From: Flavobacteriales bacterium UBA1995
GTDB lineage: Bacteria > Bacteroidota > Bacteroidia > Flavobacteriales_D > Sanyastnellaceae
Reading direction: 5' to 3'
Length of the DNA stretch: 23,160 bases
Assembly (NCBI GenBank): GCA_002336475.1
Contig: DDCX01000064.1
Span: 1-23,160 of the forward strand
Under the pieces are notes generated by a model. The model was given only the letters and a program-made list of their open reading frames with translations. It made no database searches and was not told the origin of the DNA. Shown piece by piece: positions 1 through 6,923 of the stretch. The first letter of the stretch is position 1; every line of letters begins with the position of its first letter. The translations under genes were made by a program, and so were the position numbers.

Positions 1-551
1 ATCAGGCTGGCATCGTATTCAAGACCGCCTTGCTCAACGCCCTTCCACAGCTTGCTCAGCCCATCGTCATGGCAGGCAAAAACATCCAGCATCCCATCTC
101 CATCGAGATCGGTCATGGCGCATCCCTGCATGAACATGGAACCGTTGTCGAGGTTTTCCAAGGGCCCCGGGCCATGGGGCAACATCTTCAGATGATGGAC
201 CCCATCATAGGAGCCTCCAGCGATCAGGTCCTTGGAACCGCTGTTGTTGAGGTCGCCAATGCATGCCCCCCATTGATTTGAGTTGCTGACCGTCGCCATT
301 TCGACAGCATAAAACCCCTCGGGCCCCTGGAATTCCACCACGACATCGTGGCCTTCGTTAAAAATGACCAGGTCGTCCCACCCGTTGTTGTCAACGTCGG
401 TGAAGCCCACTGTACCCGCACTGTGGTAGGAGCCCTGCAAACTGGTGGAAAAGGTAAATTCTACCTGCGCCTTCAGGCCTTGTTGCAGGCACATGAAGAC
501 CCCAAGCAACGGCAGCCACTTCCCCTGAAACAGGGCAACGTCTCTTGCCAT
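1..551 (-). CDS. Secreted FG-GAP/VCBS repeat protein, 5' part only (C-terminus beyond the left edge)
   Basis: Reading the minus strand from the ATG at 551 gives 183 uninterrupted codons that run off the window, so the gene is partial at its 3' end. The first 29 residues look like a signal peptide: a charged start, a hydrophobic core around WLPLLGVFMCL, and an LKAQ cleavage-type end. After it come repeats built as a hydrophobic strand followed by an Asp/Asn-rich turn: FTDVDNNGWDDLVIF, IGDLNNSGSKDLIAGG and MTDLDGDGMLDVFACHDDG. This is the FG-GAP/VCBS pattern known from calcium-binding beta-propellers of exported proteins. In Bacteroidota such proteins are commonly surface or secreted and often carry a T9SS sorting domain at the far end, which cannot be seen here. 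The substrate or partner is unknown. The gene is probably transcribed from the AT-rich gap at 552-705, separately from the peptidase gene upstream. Confidence 0.85.
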   Translation of the reverse strand, partial: MARDVALFQGKWLPLLGVFMCLQQGLKAQVEFTFSTSLQGSYHSAGTVGFTDVDNNGWDDLVIFNEGHDVVVEFQGPEGFYAVEMATVSNSNQWGACIGDLNNSGSKDLIAGGSYDGVHHLKMLPHGPGPLENLDNGSMFMQGCAMTDLDGDGMLDVFACHDDGLSKLWKGVEQGGLEYDASL

Positions 552-705
552 CCCTGCGCAAAGGGCAAAGAACCCATGCTTCCCCGTACTATTCGACGGA
601 CCGCAACGGTTCAAAATCGGGCTTGTTCGCATTCCGCATATTTCGACTTAGAAATATAATGTGTAATACCAAGAAGCCCTAGCCGCCTACGAATTGATAT
701 ATGAC
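552..705 (-). promoter_or_regulatory. Intergenic leader upstream of the FG-GAP gene, with an AT-rich patch
   Basis: This 154-bp gap separates the M14 peptidase stop (706) from the FG-GAP start (551). It contains an AT-rich stretch around 635-670 and 690-705, which stands out against GC-rich surroundings. On the minus strand it includes TATATTTC, which resembles the Bacteroidota -7 element TAnnTTTG, but I could not pair it with a -33 TTTG at the usual spacing. No convincing terminator hairpin was seen. It is a likely promoter region by position; the exact elements are not resolved. Confidence 0.3.
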
Positions 706-3282
706 TTACATCGACGGGCCAAGGAAGACGGCGTTGTCGAAGAGGCGGTGACCGGACTTCCAGAAGGCGCGGAAGAGCGGGTTGTCCACGAGGTAGACCA
801 CGCTTCCGCGGCCCATGTTGTGTACGCCCGCCACCAGCGAGCCTTTCTGCGCGGGAATGGACATTTCTCCGGCGTGACCGCTAAAGGGGCGGCCTTGGTC
901 ACCCGGAGGCAACACCGCGACATTGCCCTCTTCGAGGGCCGCAAAGCGGCGACCAGATGTGCGCAGGGTCATGTATTTGCTGCCGTATCCATCTGCCAAC
1001 GGATGTGTATCGTCAACTGCGGCGCTGAAAATGGCGCCGGGCAGGTCATAGCGTAAACGGTCGCGGCCTTGCGCAGAAAAAGGCAGCGGATCGAGTCCCT
1101 GGGCGGCATTGTCGTGGGCGTTGCGCTCATCGGTGGCCTCTTGAATGCGGGCCTCCTCGGCTTGGACTTCGGCCCGCTCACCCTCGGCATAGCGCTTCAA
1201 ACCCCAGCCTTCTTGGCCAGAAAATGCGCTGCATGCGCCGCCTACTGCGACCAGCTGACCTCCTTCCCGAACCCAAGATGCCAGATCGTTGCGGTCACCG
1301 TCGTCCATGCGGTACCAGCCGCTGGGCAGCACCACAATGTCGAGGTTGTCCAAGTCCAGATCACCCAATTCGCCGACGCGGTCGATGGGGTATTGCAGGT
1401 TGTTCTCAAAGTGATACCAAATCTCACCTGCACTCAACGAGCTGACCCCCTCTCCTGCTACGGTTGCGATGCGGGGTGCTTGGATGGCATCATAGTGGCT
1501 GCTTCCAAAGTCATATCCGGCAGTAACGCGGCCCGAAGTCACGGCCACAGGAGCAGCATGGCTGGCTTCCCCGGCACGGGCTACCGCACCGGCCAAATCG
1601 GCCACGGTTTCATTGTTGCGGAGCGTGATCACGAAATCTCCCGCCGAGAATACGTTCCCGTCGATTGAAAACCCTGAATCGGCGCGGCGCACTGTGACCC
1701 CTTCAGCCAGCAAGGCGGCCAAGCCGCGAATGGCATCGGCCCCGCTGCCAGGCAACACCCAACCATATGGACGCTGCGCTCCCGCCGCGCGCTGAGATGT
1801 GGGGGCTTCCTGCCATTTACCCGAAACCTGCACCCTGCCTTTCAGCGCCATGGCCTGCAGCCCCAAAGCATGAGGCAAAGCCCAAGCCGTGATGTCATAA
1901 GTCATGCTGTCGGAGAGCTCAGGATCGGGGTCCATGAGCACCTGAAGGATGCCGCCATGGGGCTGGTGGGCATCGATGAGCAGGTCTCCTGCCCGCACCG
2001 TCCTCTTTGCAGTGCGGCCCGATGCGTAATCGTATGCCTGAATGGACGACACCGCAGGAGCCGTGCCGTACCCGATGCCATTGACATCCAAAACCCGGCG
2101 CAGCTCCGCCATTTTAGAAGCGTCCTGTCCTGCCGGGAACACATACCCTGCGTAACCGCCAAACGGGTCCGACACGTTTTTGCTGTAGTAGTCGGCAAAT
2201 TGACCAATGAGTTCCTCATGCCGGCGGGCGCTTTCCTCCACGGTACTGAGGCCCGATTCGTGGTGGTTGAGGATGCGATAGGCCAGGGTCAAAGTATCGC
2301 CCAAGGCCGTCGTGATCGCCCGACCGGCACGGCTGCTTCCCCCTTGCTCGTAGGTCATGCCGATGGCGCCATTGTAAAGGGGCCAAGTGTCCCCATAAGC
2401 AGGGTAAAAGAGGTCAAAAACCTCACGGGTGAAATACAATGCCCCACGGGCATCGAACCAACGGGCGTTGTTGGCTCCAATGTGCTCCTGGCACTTGCGC
2501 TGCCAGGGGTTGATGATCTTGTGATAAGGCTCCGCTGCGGGGGCAAAGTAGTAAGGTGAATTGACCCCCTGCTCGTGAAAGTCCACATGCACCTGCGGCA
2601 ACCAACGGCGGTAGGCCGTCACCCGCCCTTGGGTCTCGACCTGGGTCTGCCAAGCCCAATCGCGGTTCATGTCGAACATGTAATGGTTGCTGCGTCCTCC
2701 AGGCCAAGGCTCATCATGCTCTACCGTGCCGGGATCAACATTGGGCTTGAGTCCAGAAGTCTGGTCTTGGAAGGCCACATAGCGGTCCCGGCCATCGGGG
2801 TTGACACAGGGATCCATGATGACCACGGTCTTTTCCAACCAATCTGATACATCGCCCTCTCCTGCATCCTTGCCCGTCACCAGAGCGTGCATGCTGCGCA
2901 GTGCTGCCTCGGTGCACACGGCCTCGTTGCCGTGGACGTTGTAACTCAACCAGACAAAAGCCACACCGGGGTCGTCTGCAGGAAGTCCGCGTCCTTCCGC
3001 TCGGGCCATGTTGGCCATCCTCAACGCCTCCAAGCGCGCTTGATTGGACTCGGATGTCACTACAAGGACTCCGAGCTCACGGAACTCTGATGTGCGGCCA
3101 TAAGGCTCCCAAACGGCCCGTTCTGACTCCGCGGCCAAGGACTTGGCGTAGTCTACCACCTTGTGGTGCCGGGTAAACCGGTCACCGAGTTCGTACCCTA
3201 GGAATTCCGCCGGTGTCGGCACTTGTGATTGGAGGGTCAATGCCGAACAAATCAGCACCAACAAGGCAGACAAAATCTTCAT
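706..3282 (-). CDS. Secreted M14-family zinc carboxypeptidase with C-terminal amidotransferase-like domain
   Basis: 858 residues with an N-terminal signal peptide (about 1-20, ending LQSQ). The metallopeptidase domain spans roughly 25-345. The zinc ligands are visible as HGNE (H117, E120) and HVDFHEQG (H236). NPDG at 161-164 and MNRDW at 205-209 match the substrate-binding Asn/Arg segments of M14 enzymes, and MTYEQGG supplies the catalytic glutamate E312. The family removes C-terminal residues from peptides. A long second half follows. Residues about 600-840 include a pattern like the class I glutamine amidotransferase fold (LDIVVLPSGWYRMDDGD, then WVREGGQLVAVGG), seen in other large Bacteroidota M14 proteins, probably non-catalytic. 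It starts 13 nt after the endonuclease gene and is likely last in a four-gene operon. The protein is presumably exported to the periplasm or beyond. No T9SS sorting domain is evident at the C-terminus. Confidence 0.93.
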   Translation of the reverse strand: MKILSALLVLICSALTLQSQVPTPAEFLGYELGDRFTRHHKVVDYAKSLAAESERAVWEPYGRTSEFRELGVLVVTSESNQARLEALRMANMARAEGRGLPADDPGVAFVWLSYNVHGNEAVCTEAALRSMHALVTGKDAGEGDVSDWLEKTVVIMDPCVNPDGRDRYVAFQDQTSGLKPNVDPGTVEHDEPWPGGRSNHYMFDMNRDWAWQTQVETQGRVTAYRRWLPQVHVDFHEQGVNSPYYFAPAAEPYHKIINPWQRKCQEHIGANNARWFDARGALYFTREVFDLFYPAYGDTWPLYNGAIGMTYEQGGSSRAGRAITTALGDTLTLAYRILNHHESGLSTVEESARRHEELIGQFADYYSKNVSDPFGGYAGYVFPAGQDASKMAELRRVLDVNGIGYGTAPAVSSIQAYDYASGRTAKRTVRAGDLLIDAHQPHGGILQVLMDPDPELSDSMTYDITAWALPHALGLQAMALKGRVQVSGKWQEAPTSQRAAGAQRPYGWVLPGSGADAIRGLAALLAEGVTVRRADSGFSIDGNVFSAGDFVITLRNNETVADLAGAVARAGEASHAAPVAVTSGRVTAGYDFGSSHYDAIQAPRIATVAGEGVSSLSAGEIWYHFENNLQYPIDRVGELGDLDLDNLDIVVLPSGWYRMDDGDRNDLASWVREGGQLVAVGGACSAFSGQEGWGLKRYAEGERAEVQAEEARIQEATDERNAHDNAAQGLDPLPFSAQGRDRLRYDLPGAIFSAAVDDTHPLADGYGSKYMTLRTSGRRFAALEEGNVAVLPPGDQGRPFSGHAGEMSIPAQKGSLVAGVHNMGRGSVVYLVDNPLFRAFWKSGHRLFDNAVFLGPSM

Positions 3283-3295
3283 TTCTCAATGGGTT

Positions 3296-5137
3296 TCAAG
3301 GGCAGGTTATCCCGAACTCTGCCAATATAGCGAGCATGTCAGCGGTGGTTACCGCTCCATCCCCGGTGATGTCAGAGGTGCAATTCGACAAGCACCCGAA
3401 CTGACCCAGAAGCAGCAGCACATCTCCCACGGCTACGATGCCATCTCCGTCGAGGTCAGACGCACACTCTTGTGCTTCTGGCGGCGTACCCCACACCGTG
3501 ATTTCGTCCAACCGCCACACCTCTCCCGGAGCATTGTTTCTCATCTGAACTTGGAGCTGTACCGTGGATGCCGGCGGCAACAGCAAGGGCAACACGGTGG
3601 TCGAACCATCACCCGTTTGACCATCGAGGTAAAGCGGCTGTCCATCAATCAACACTTGAAACTCGAGATAATCCATAGGACCTGTCATGCCACCACTCCC
3701 TTGGAAATCGCCAGAAACAGCCAAGTCCTCTACACCTTGAACATCCACCTCGCGAGAGGTCCAAGTCACAAGGCCATCGGTGTTGCGTACGGCCATCACC
3801 GTGTCGTTCTGAAACTCCTCCGTCCACATGGCTTCGGTAGAAGATGCCGGCCCCAAGGTCCACTCTTCCTCACCCGCTGCGGAAGCACCGTCCAGCGTGC
3901 CGTCGAAGCCGTATTGCAGTCCATTGGTGTGAAAAGAAGCCCTGTACAAGATGGGGCCTTCCGGTGTGGTGGGCGGTCCAGGGATGCCTGCACATCCATA
4001 ACCTGGCATCCCGCAATCGCCATAGACATCGCCCAAAGTCGTGGCATCGCCGTCGTCACAGGGGTCGCCAAGAAAGATGCAAGAGCCGTCGTTCAGGGTA
4101 GCTTCAGATTGGAAATTACATGCCCCCGGGAGGGTGCATCCAGGCACGTCTATCGGCGTACCTGCGCAGCCATAATCGGGCAATCCACAATCGGTGTAGA
4201 CATCCCCGAGGGTTTCGGCATTCCCATCGTTGCAGGCGCCTCCCACGACAATGCAGGAGCCATCGTCTATGGTGGCGGATTCGTCATAGTTGCAGGCCGA
4301 GGCCAACATGCAGCCGGGAATGTCACTGGGCGGCTCCCAAAACCAACCATCGTAGACCCAATCGGGATGGTCGATGTAGGGGTTGCGGTTGCCCTGGGCG
4401 ATTTCCGTTCTGTTGTTTCTCGTCAGTTCCACAGCACTGACTGGATCCTGCTCATGCCAGGCAAAAAGTACAGCAGGGTCGCACACGCCTGAGATGTCAC
4501 CCGCCTGTGTGGGGTACATGGTGTAGAAATAGAACACACTCCTGGCGATGTCCCCTTTGAACTCCTCTCGGGGTTCCCAAATGCTGCCCGTGCTCTCGCT
4601 GAATTCATCAGCATTGGACGGCGTAGACCCCGTGCTGAGGTAGTTGCCAGAGCCGTCGACACCGTACCATTGGGCGCTGCCATCAGCCACCTCACCGTAG
4701 GGATCATTGGAACGGGCTGAATTGGCAGACCCGTGGCAGGGCCGGATGGACCAGATGTCGGATTTCATAGGAGATGCAGAGCCATAAAAAGACTGGGGCA
4801 CGACATGCTCGGCATTGATGGGATTGGGGTAAGTCACAAAACCGCTTCCCTGTTGGAACCCCGTATAGATGCACTCGATTTGTCCCCCTGAAGCGTCCAC
4901 AAAGCCGTACATCTGCTCCCGGGCGTTGTTGTACCCCAGGTTCGTGAAGAGCCCATCATACCAGTTCTGCTTGATCCACGTGCGCAACGGCTCGAGCTGC
5001 AAATCATCCGGAGCATCAGGCTGTGACCAAACGACCAGAGGGAGAAAAAGAAAGGCACACAGGGTGCCCACAGTGGGGAATTGGATCTTCAAGGCAGTTT
5101 GAAAATACGTTTGGTTAAGGATACCATCGGGCATCAT
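3296..5137 (-). CDS. Secreted endonuclease I family protein with Cys-rich repeats and dockerin-like C-terminus
   Basis: 613 residues. A hydrophobic export signal lies at about 20-38 (ending VVWSQ). Residues about 45-262 form an endonuclease I (EndA/NucM/Vvn type) domain: NAEHVVPQSF (108-117) carries the catalytic His, GDIARSVFYFYTMY (195-208) and the segment ending QGNRNPYIDHP (248-258) are family signatures. These enzymes cut DNA, and often RNA, non-specifically outside the cytoplasm using a divalent metal. Residues 274-389 are two 58-residue cysteine-rich repeats. A beta-rich region follows, then two EF-hand loops (561-572 and 589-600), each followed by a short helix as in dockerin-like modules. 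The start is uncertain: ATGs at 5137 and 5134 lie inside the upstream peroxidase gene (23-bp overlap), and a TTG at 5092 would give a tighter signal peptide. Its place among other exported proteins fits extracellular nucleic-acid degradation. Confidence 0.92.
   Translation of the reverse strand: MMPDGILNQTYFQTALKIQFPTVGTLCAFLFLPLVVWSQPDAPDDLQLEPLRTWIKQNWYDGLFTNLGYNNAREQMYGFVDASGGQIECIYTGFQQGSGFVTYPNPINAEHVVPQSFYGSASPMKSDIWSIRPCHGSANSARSNDPYGEVADGSAQWYGVDGSGNYLSTGSTPSNADEFSESTGSIWEPREEFKGDIARSVFYFYTMYPTQAGDISGVCDPAVLFAWHEQDPVSAVELTRNNRTEIAQGNRNPYIDHPDWVYDGWFWEPPSDIPGCMLASACNYDESATIDDGSCIVVGGACNDGNAETLGDVYTDCGLPDYGCAGTPIDVPGCTLPGACNFQSEATLNDGSCIFLGDPCDDGDATTLGDVYGDCGMPGYGCAGIPGPPTTPEGPILYRASFHTNGLQYGFDGTLDGASAAGEEEWTLGPASSTEAMWTEEFQNDTVMAVRNTDGLVTWTSREVDVQGVEDLAVSGDFQGSGGMTGPMDYLEFQVLIDGQPLYLDGQTGDGSTTVLPLLLPPASTVQLQVQMRNNAPGEVWRLDEITVWGTPPEAQECASDLDGDGIVAVGDVLLLLGQFGCLSNCTSDITGDGAVTTADMLAILAEFGITCP
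3338..3457 (-). other. Paired dockerin-like EF-hand calcium-binding loops (protein domain)
   Basis: The last 56 codons of the endonuclease gene encode two 12-residue loops, DLDGDGIVAVGD and DITGDGAVTTAD. Acidic or hydroxyl side chains sit at loop positions 1, 3, 5 and 12, as in EF-hands. Each loop is followed by a hydrophobic helix ending in FG and a cysteine (LLLLGQFGC, LAILAEFGITC). This is the layout of type I dockerin repeats. No cohesin partner is encoded in the window. Confidence 0.75.
3971..4318 (-). repeat. Two tandem 174-bp (58-codon) cysteine-rich repeat units in the endonuclease gene
   Basis: Copy 1 is 4145-4318 (residues 274-331) and copy 2 is 3971-4144 (residues 332-389). Both follow the plan PGC-x5-AC-N-[YF] ... 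DDGSC or NDGSC ... [ND]DG[ND]A-x-TLGDVY-x-DCG-x-P-x-YGCAG. The unit has six regularly placed cysteines, suggesting disulfide-stabilised modules outside the cytoplasm. Similar units occur in exported Bacteroidota proteins, but I know of no assigned function. Confidence 0.85.
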
Positions 5138-6137
5138 TCACAAAAGCAGTGTCATTCAAGGCGTGCAAAAAGGCCATCAGGTCGGACTTTTCCTCTGACG
5201 TAAGGACAAAAGGCACCAATCCACTGTCTTGATGGGCATGGCCAGCACCGCCGCTGGCGTAGTGTTCCAAAACTTCGTCCAAGTCTTGAAACCGGCCATC
5301 GTGCATGTAGGGAGCCGTAAATCCTATGTTCCTCAAGGTGGGGACTTTAAATGCGCCACTGTCCGCGGGATCGCCTGTCAACACCCACCGCCCGGGGTCC
5401 GTGGACACCGCATCGAGGCCGTTGTTGGCAAAGCCATGGTCGGTAAACAAAGGAGGCGTGTGACACCGGTCGCAGGCCAGTCCCTCTGAACCGAACAACT
5501 CCGCTCCGTGCTGCACAGCCTCAGAAATGGCAAGCTCTCCCTGTTGCCAGCGGTCCCAAGGGCTGCTTCCACTCAGCAGACTCCGCTGAAATGTGGCCAA
5601 GGCACGGGTCAGCACAAACGGATCTAAATCCCTTCCGTATGCCGCTTGTGACTGCACCGCGTAATCAGGGGCCAGCTCCTCACAGGCGGTCACGATGTTG
5701 TGCCCCATCTCGGAGGGTTCCTGCAAAGGGACAAGCACCTGCATCTCCAAAGTGGGCACCCCTCCCTCCGACATGAAGTGGGGCTGATAGGCCGCGTTGG
5801 TCAGGGTCGCTGCATTGCGGGTTCCCAATGCACCGAGGGCACCTGGAGTCACCGGTTCAGGGGCACTAAAGGCTTTTGAAGGAAGGTGACATGTCGCGCA
5901 ACTCACGCTGCCATCTACCGATAGACGGGCATCAAAAAACAAGTCCTTCCCCAATGCCCAACGGACATCGGTAAAGGCATTGTCCTCTGGAAATTCCGGG
6001 GCATCCCAGCCTTCTGGGATTTGAATGAGCCCATCGGTATACTGGTCTGGCCGCGTCGGTTCGATCACCGTGGGATTGCAGCCCACTGTACAGAGCAACG
6101 CCGCCATGCACCACGAAAGAGTCCCAAACCGATTCAT
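5115..6137 (-). CDS. Di-heme cytochrome c peroxidase (CcpA/MauG family), probable lipoprotein
   Basis: 340 residues from the ATG at 6137, chosen because it gives a compact signal sequence with a possible lipobox (CTVGC, Cys 20). An upstream in-frame ATG at 6179 would add 14 residues. Two heme-binding CXXCH motifs are present: CATCH at 80-84 and CDRCH at 222-226. LGKDLFFDARLS before the first heme and PYMHDGRF (277-283, distal-heme methionine region) are characteristic of bacterial di-heme peroxidases. These periplasmic enzymes reduce hydrogen peroxide to water with electrons from small cytochromes; some relatives (MauG type) instead oxidise protein side chains. The 3' end overlaps the endonuclease start by 23 bp and the upstream gene ends 45 nt before this start, so it is likely within one operon. 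The first cysteine of the lipobox is plausible but position -3 is Thr, so anchoring is less sure than export. Confidence 0.92.
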   Translation of the reverse strand: MNRFGTLSWCMAALLCTVGCNPTVIEPTRPDQYTDGLIQIPEGWDAPEFPEDNAFTDVRWALGKDLFFDARLSVDGSVSCATCHLPSKAFSAPEPVTPGALGALGTRNAATLTNAAYQPHFMSEGGVPTLEMQVLVPLQEPSEMGHNIVTACEELAPDYAVQSQAAYGRDLDPFVLTRALATFQRSLLSGSSPWDRWQQGELAISEAVQHGAELFGSEGLACDRCHTPPLFTDHGFANNGLDAVSTDPGRWVLTGDPADSGAFKVPTLRNIGFTAPYMHDGRFQDLDEVLEHYASGGAGHAHQDSGLVPFVLTSEEKSDLMAFLHALNDTAFVNDARWYP

Positions 6138-6182
6138 CGTTCCAAAGATGCAACCGCAAAAAGACGCGGGTTGTTGCACGCT

Positions 6183-6863
6183 TTAGGGCGTTCCGTGAAA
6201 CTGGATTGAAAAATCGACCACTGTCCAAGTCTCGGTGCCATATGCCGCCCCAGTATAGCGGGGAGCCAAATGCCATGATCCCCCGTAGGCCAGCAACATG
6301 GACTTCGCCCGCGGAGCCAGCTCCTCGAAAACATAAAGGTCCTGGAACCAACCTTCTTCCTGCAATGCACCCAACGGGTTGTCTGCAGGGGTCAAGAACA
6401 GGCTTTCATAAAACTCCATGTACCAGATGTAGCTGTCGTCTTCGGGATGGTAACTGATTTGCCCTGTCACAAATGGCGTCGGCCCGAAGAACCGAACATG
6501 GTTAAGCTCCACGGGAATGTTGGTGATCATCCAGCGCTGGTCCACCCAAGCGGTATCGAGGTACTCCATCCCCGTGCTGTCCATGCGAAGCTGAACGTCC
6601 ACTGCAGCAAGGTGGAATTCCACACTGTCGAGGGGAACTTCACCTTCCATGATGGCATCGCATTCCAATTCCCATGCACCGCGCACAATGGAATCCACCG
6701 GCATTTCCCATGCTGTCAAAAACCCAGTGAGGTCCGGGGTCGATACGAATCCATTGCCATCATAATCGGGCATCCAAACGGATTGAGCATCCGCGATGTG
6801 CCCCATGACGAGCAATAATAAGCACTGAATTCCGCGCAGGATTGTATGGGGTGAAAGCAGCAA
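6183..6863 (-). CDS. Secreted protein of unknown function with N-terminal dockerin-like EF-hand
   Basis: 226 residues. An in-frame TGA lies two codons upstream and the first internal ATG falls inside the signal sequence, so translation probably begins at the TTG at 6863 (or the adjacent CTG). A hydrophobic signal peptide (about 8-26) ends at IADAQ. Immediately after it, DYDGNGFVSTPD (33-44) is a complete EF-hand loop followed by a short hydrophobic helix, the same style as the loops at the end of the neighbouring endonuclease. The remaining ~170 residues are rich in beta-strand-type and aromatic sequence (for example SYIWYMEFYESLF) and match no family I recognise. It is the first gene of the likely four-gene exported-protein operon. 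It may be a carrier or accessory protein for that group, but no function can be assigned. Confidence 0.75.
   Translation of the reverse strand: MLLSPHTILRGIQCLLLLVMGHIADAQSVWMPDYDGNGFVSTPDLTGFLTAWEMPVDSIVRGAWELECDAIMEGEVPLDSVEFHLAAVDVQLRMDSTGMEYLDTAWVDQRWMITNIPVELNHVRFFGPTPFVTGQISYHPEDDSYIWYMEFYESLFLTPADNPLGALQEEGWFQDLYVFEELAPRAKSMLLAYGGSWHLAPRYTGAAYGTETWTVVDFSIQFHGTP
6732..6767 (-). other. Dockerin-like EF-hand loop in the hypothetical secreted protein
   Basis: A single 12-residue loop, DYDGNGFVSTPD, with Asp/Asp/Asn/Asp at calcium-coordinating positions 1, 3, 5 and 12, followed by a helix-like LTGFLTAWE. It lies directly after the signal peptide rather than at the C-terminus. Confidence 0.6.
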
Positions 6864-6883
6864 GCTTCAACGATTTGGCTTCG

Positions 6884-6915
6884 TTAATTTAACCCACAGC
6901 CCTCATTATCACAAG
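6884..6915 (-). promoter_or_regulatory. Possible Bacteroidota-type promoter for the exported-protein operon
   Basis: On the minus strand CTTG (6912-6915) and TAAATTAA (6884-6891) are separated by 20 nt. This approximates the Bacteroidota -33 TTTG / -7 TAnnTTTG arrangement, about 20 nt upstream of the TTG start at 6863. The -7 element matches only in part. Position and spacing make it a candidate, not a confirmed promoter. Confidence 0.25.
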
Positions 6916-6923
6916 TTAACGGG

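Noticed and set aside
552..705. Possible small RNA or terminator in the AT-rich gap
   Set aside because: No stable GC-rich hairpin followed by a T-run was found on either strand by eye.
1870..2559. 229-codon plus-strand open frame opposite the M14 peptidase
   Set aside because: It is a shadow of a strongly supported gene, with no signal peptide, motif or start context of its own.
3161..4492. 443-codon plus-strand open frame opposite the endonuclease gene
   Set aside because: It lies entirely antisense to genes with clear family motifs, its translation has no recognisable domain, and long antisense frames are expected in GC-rich coding DNA.
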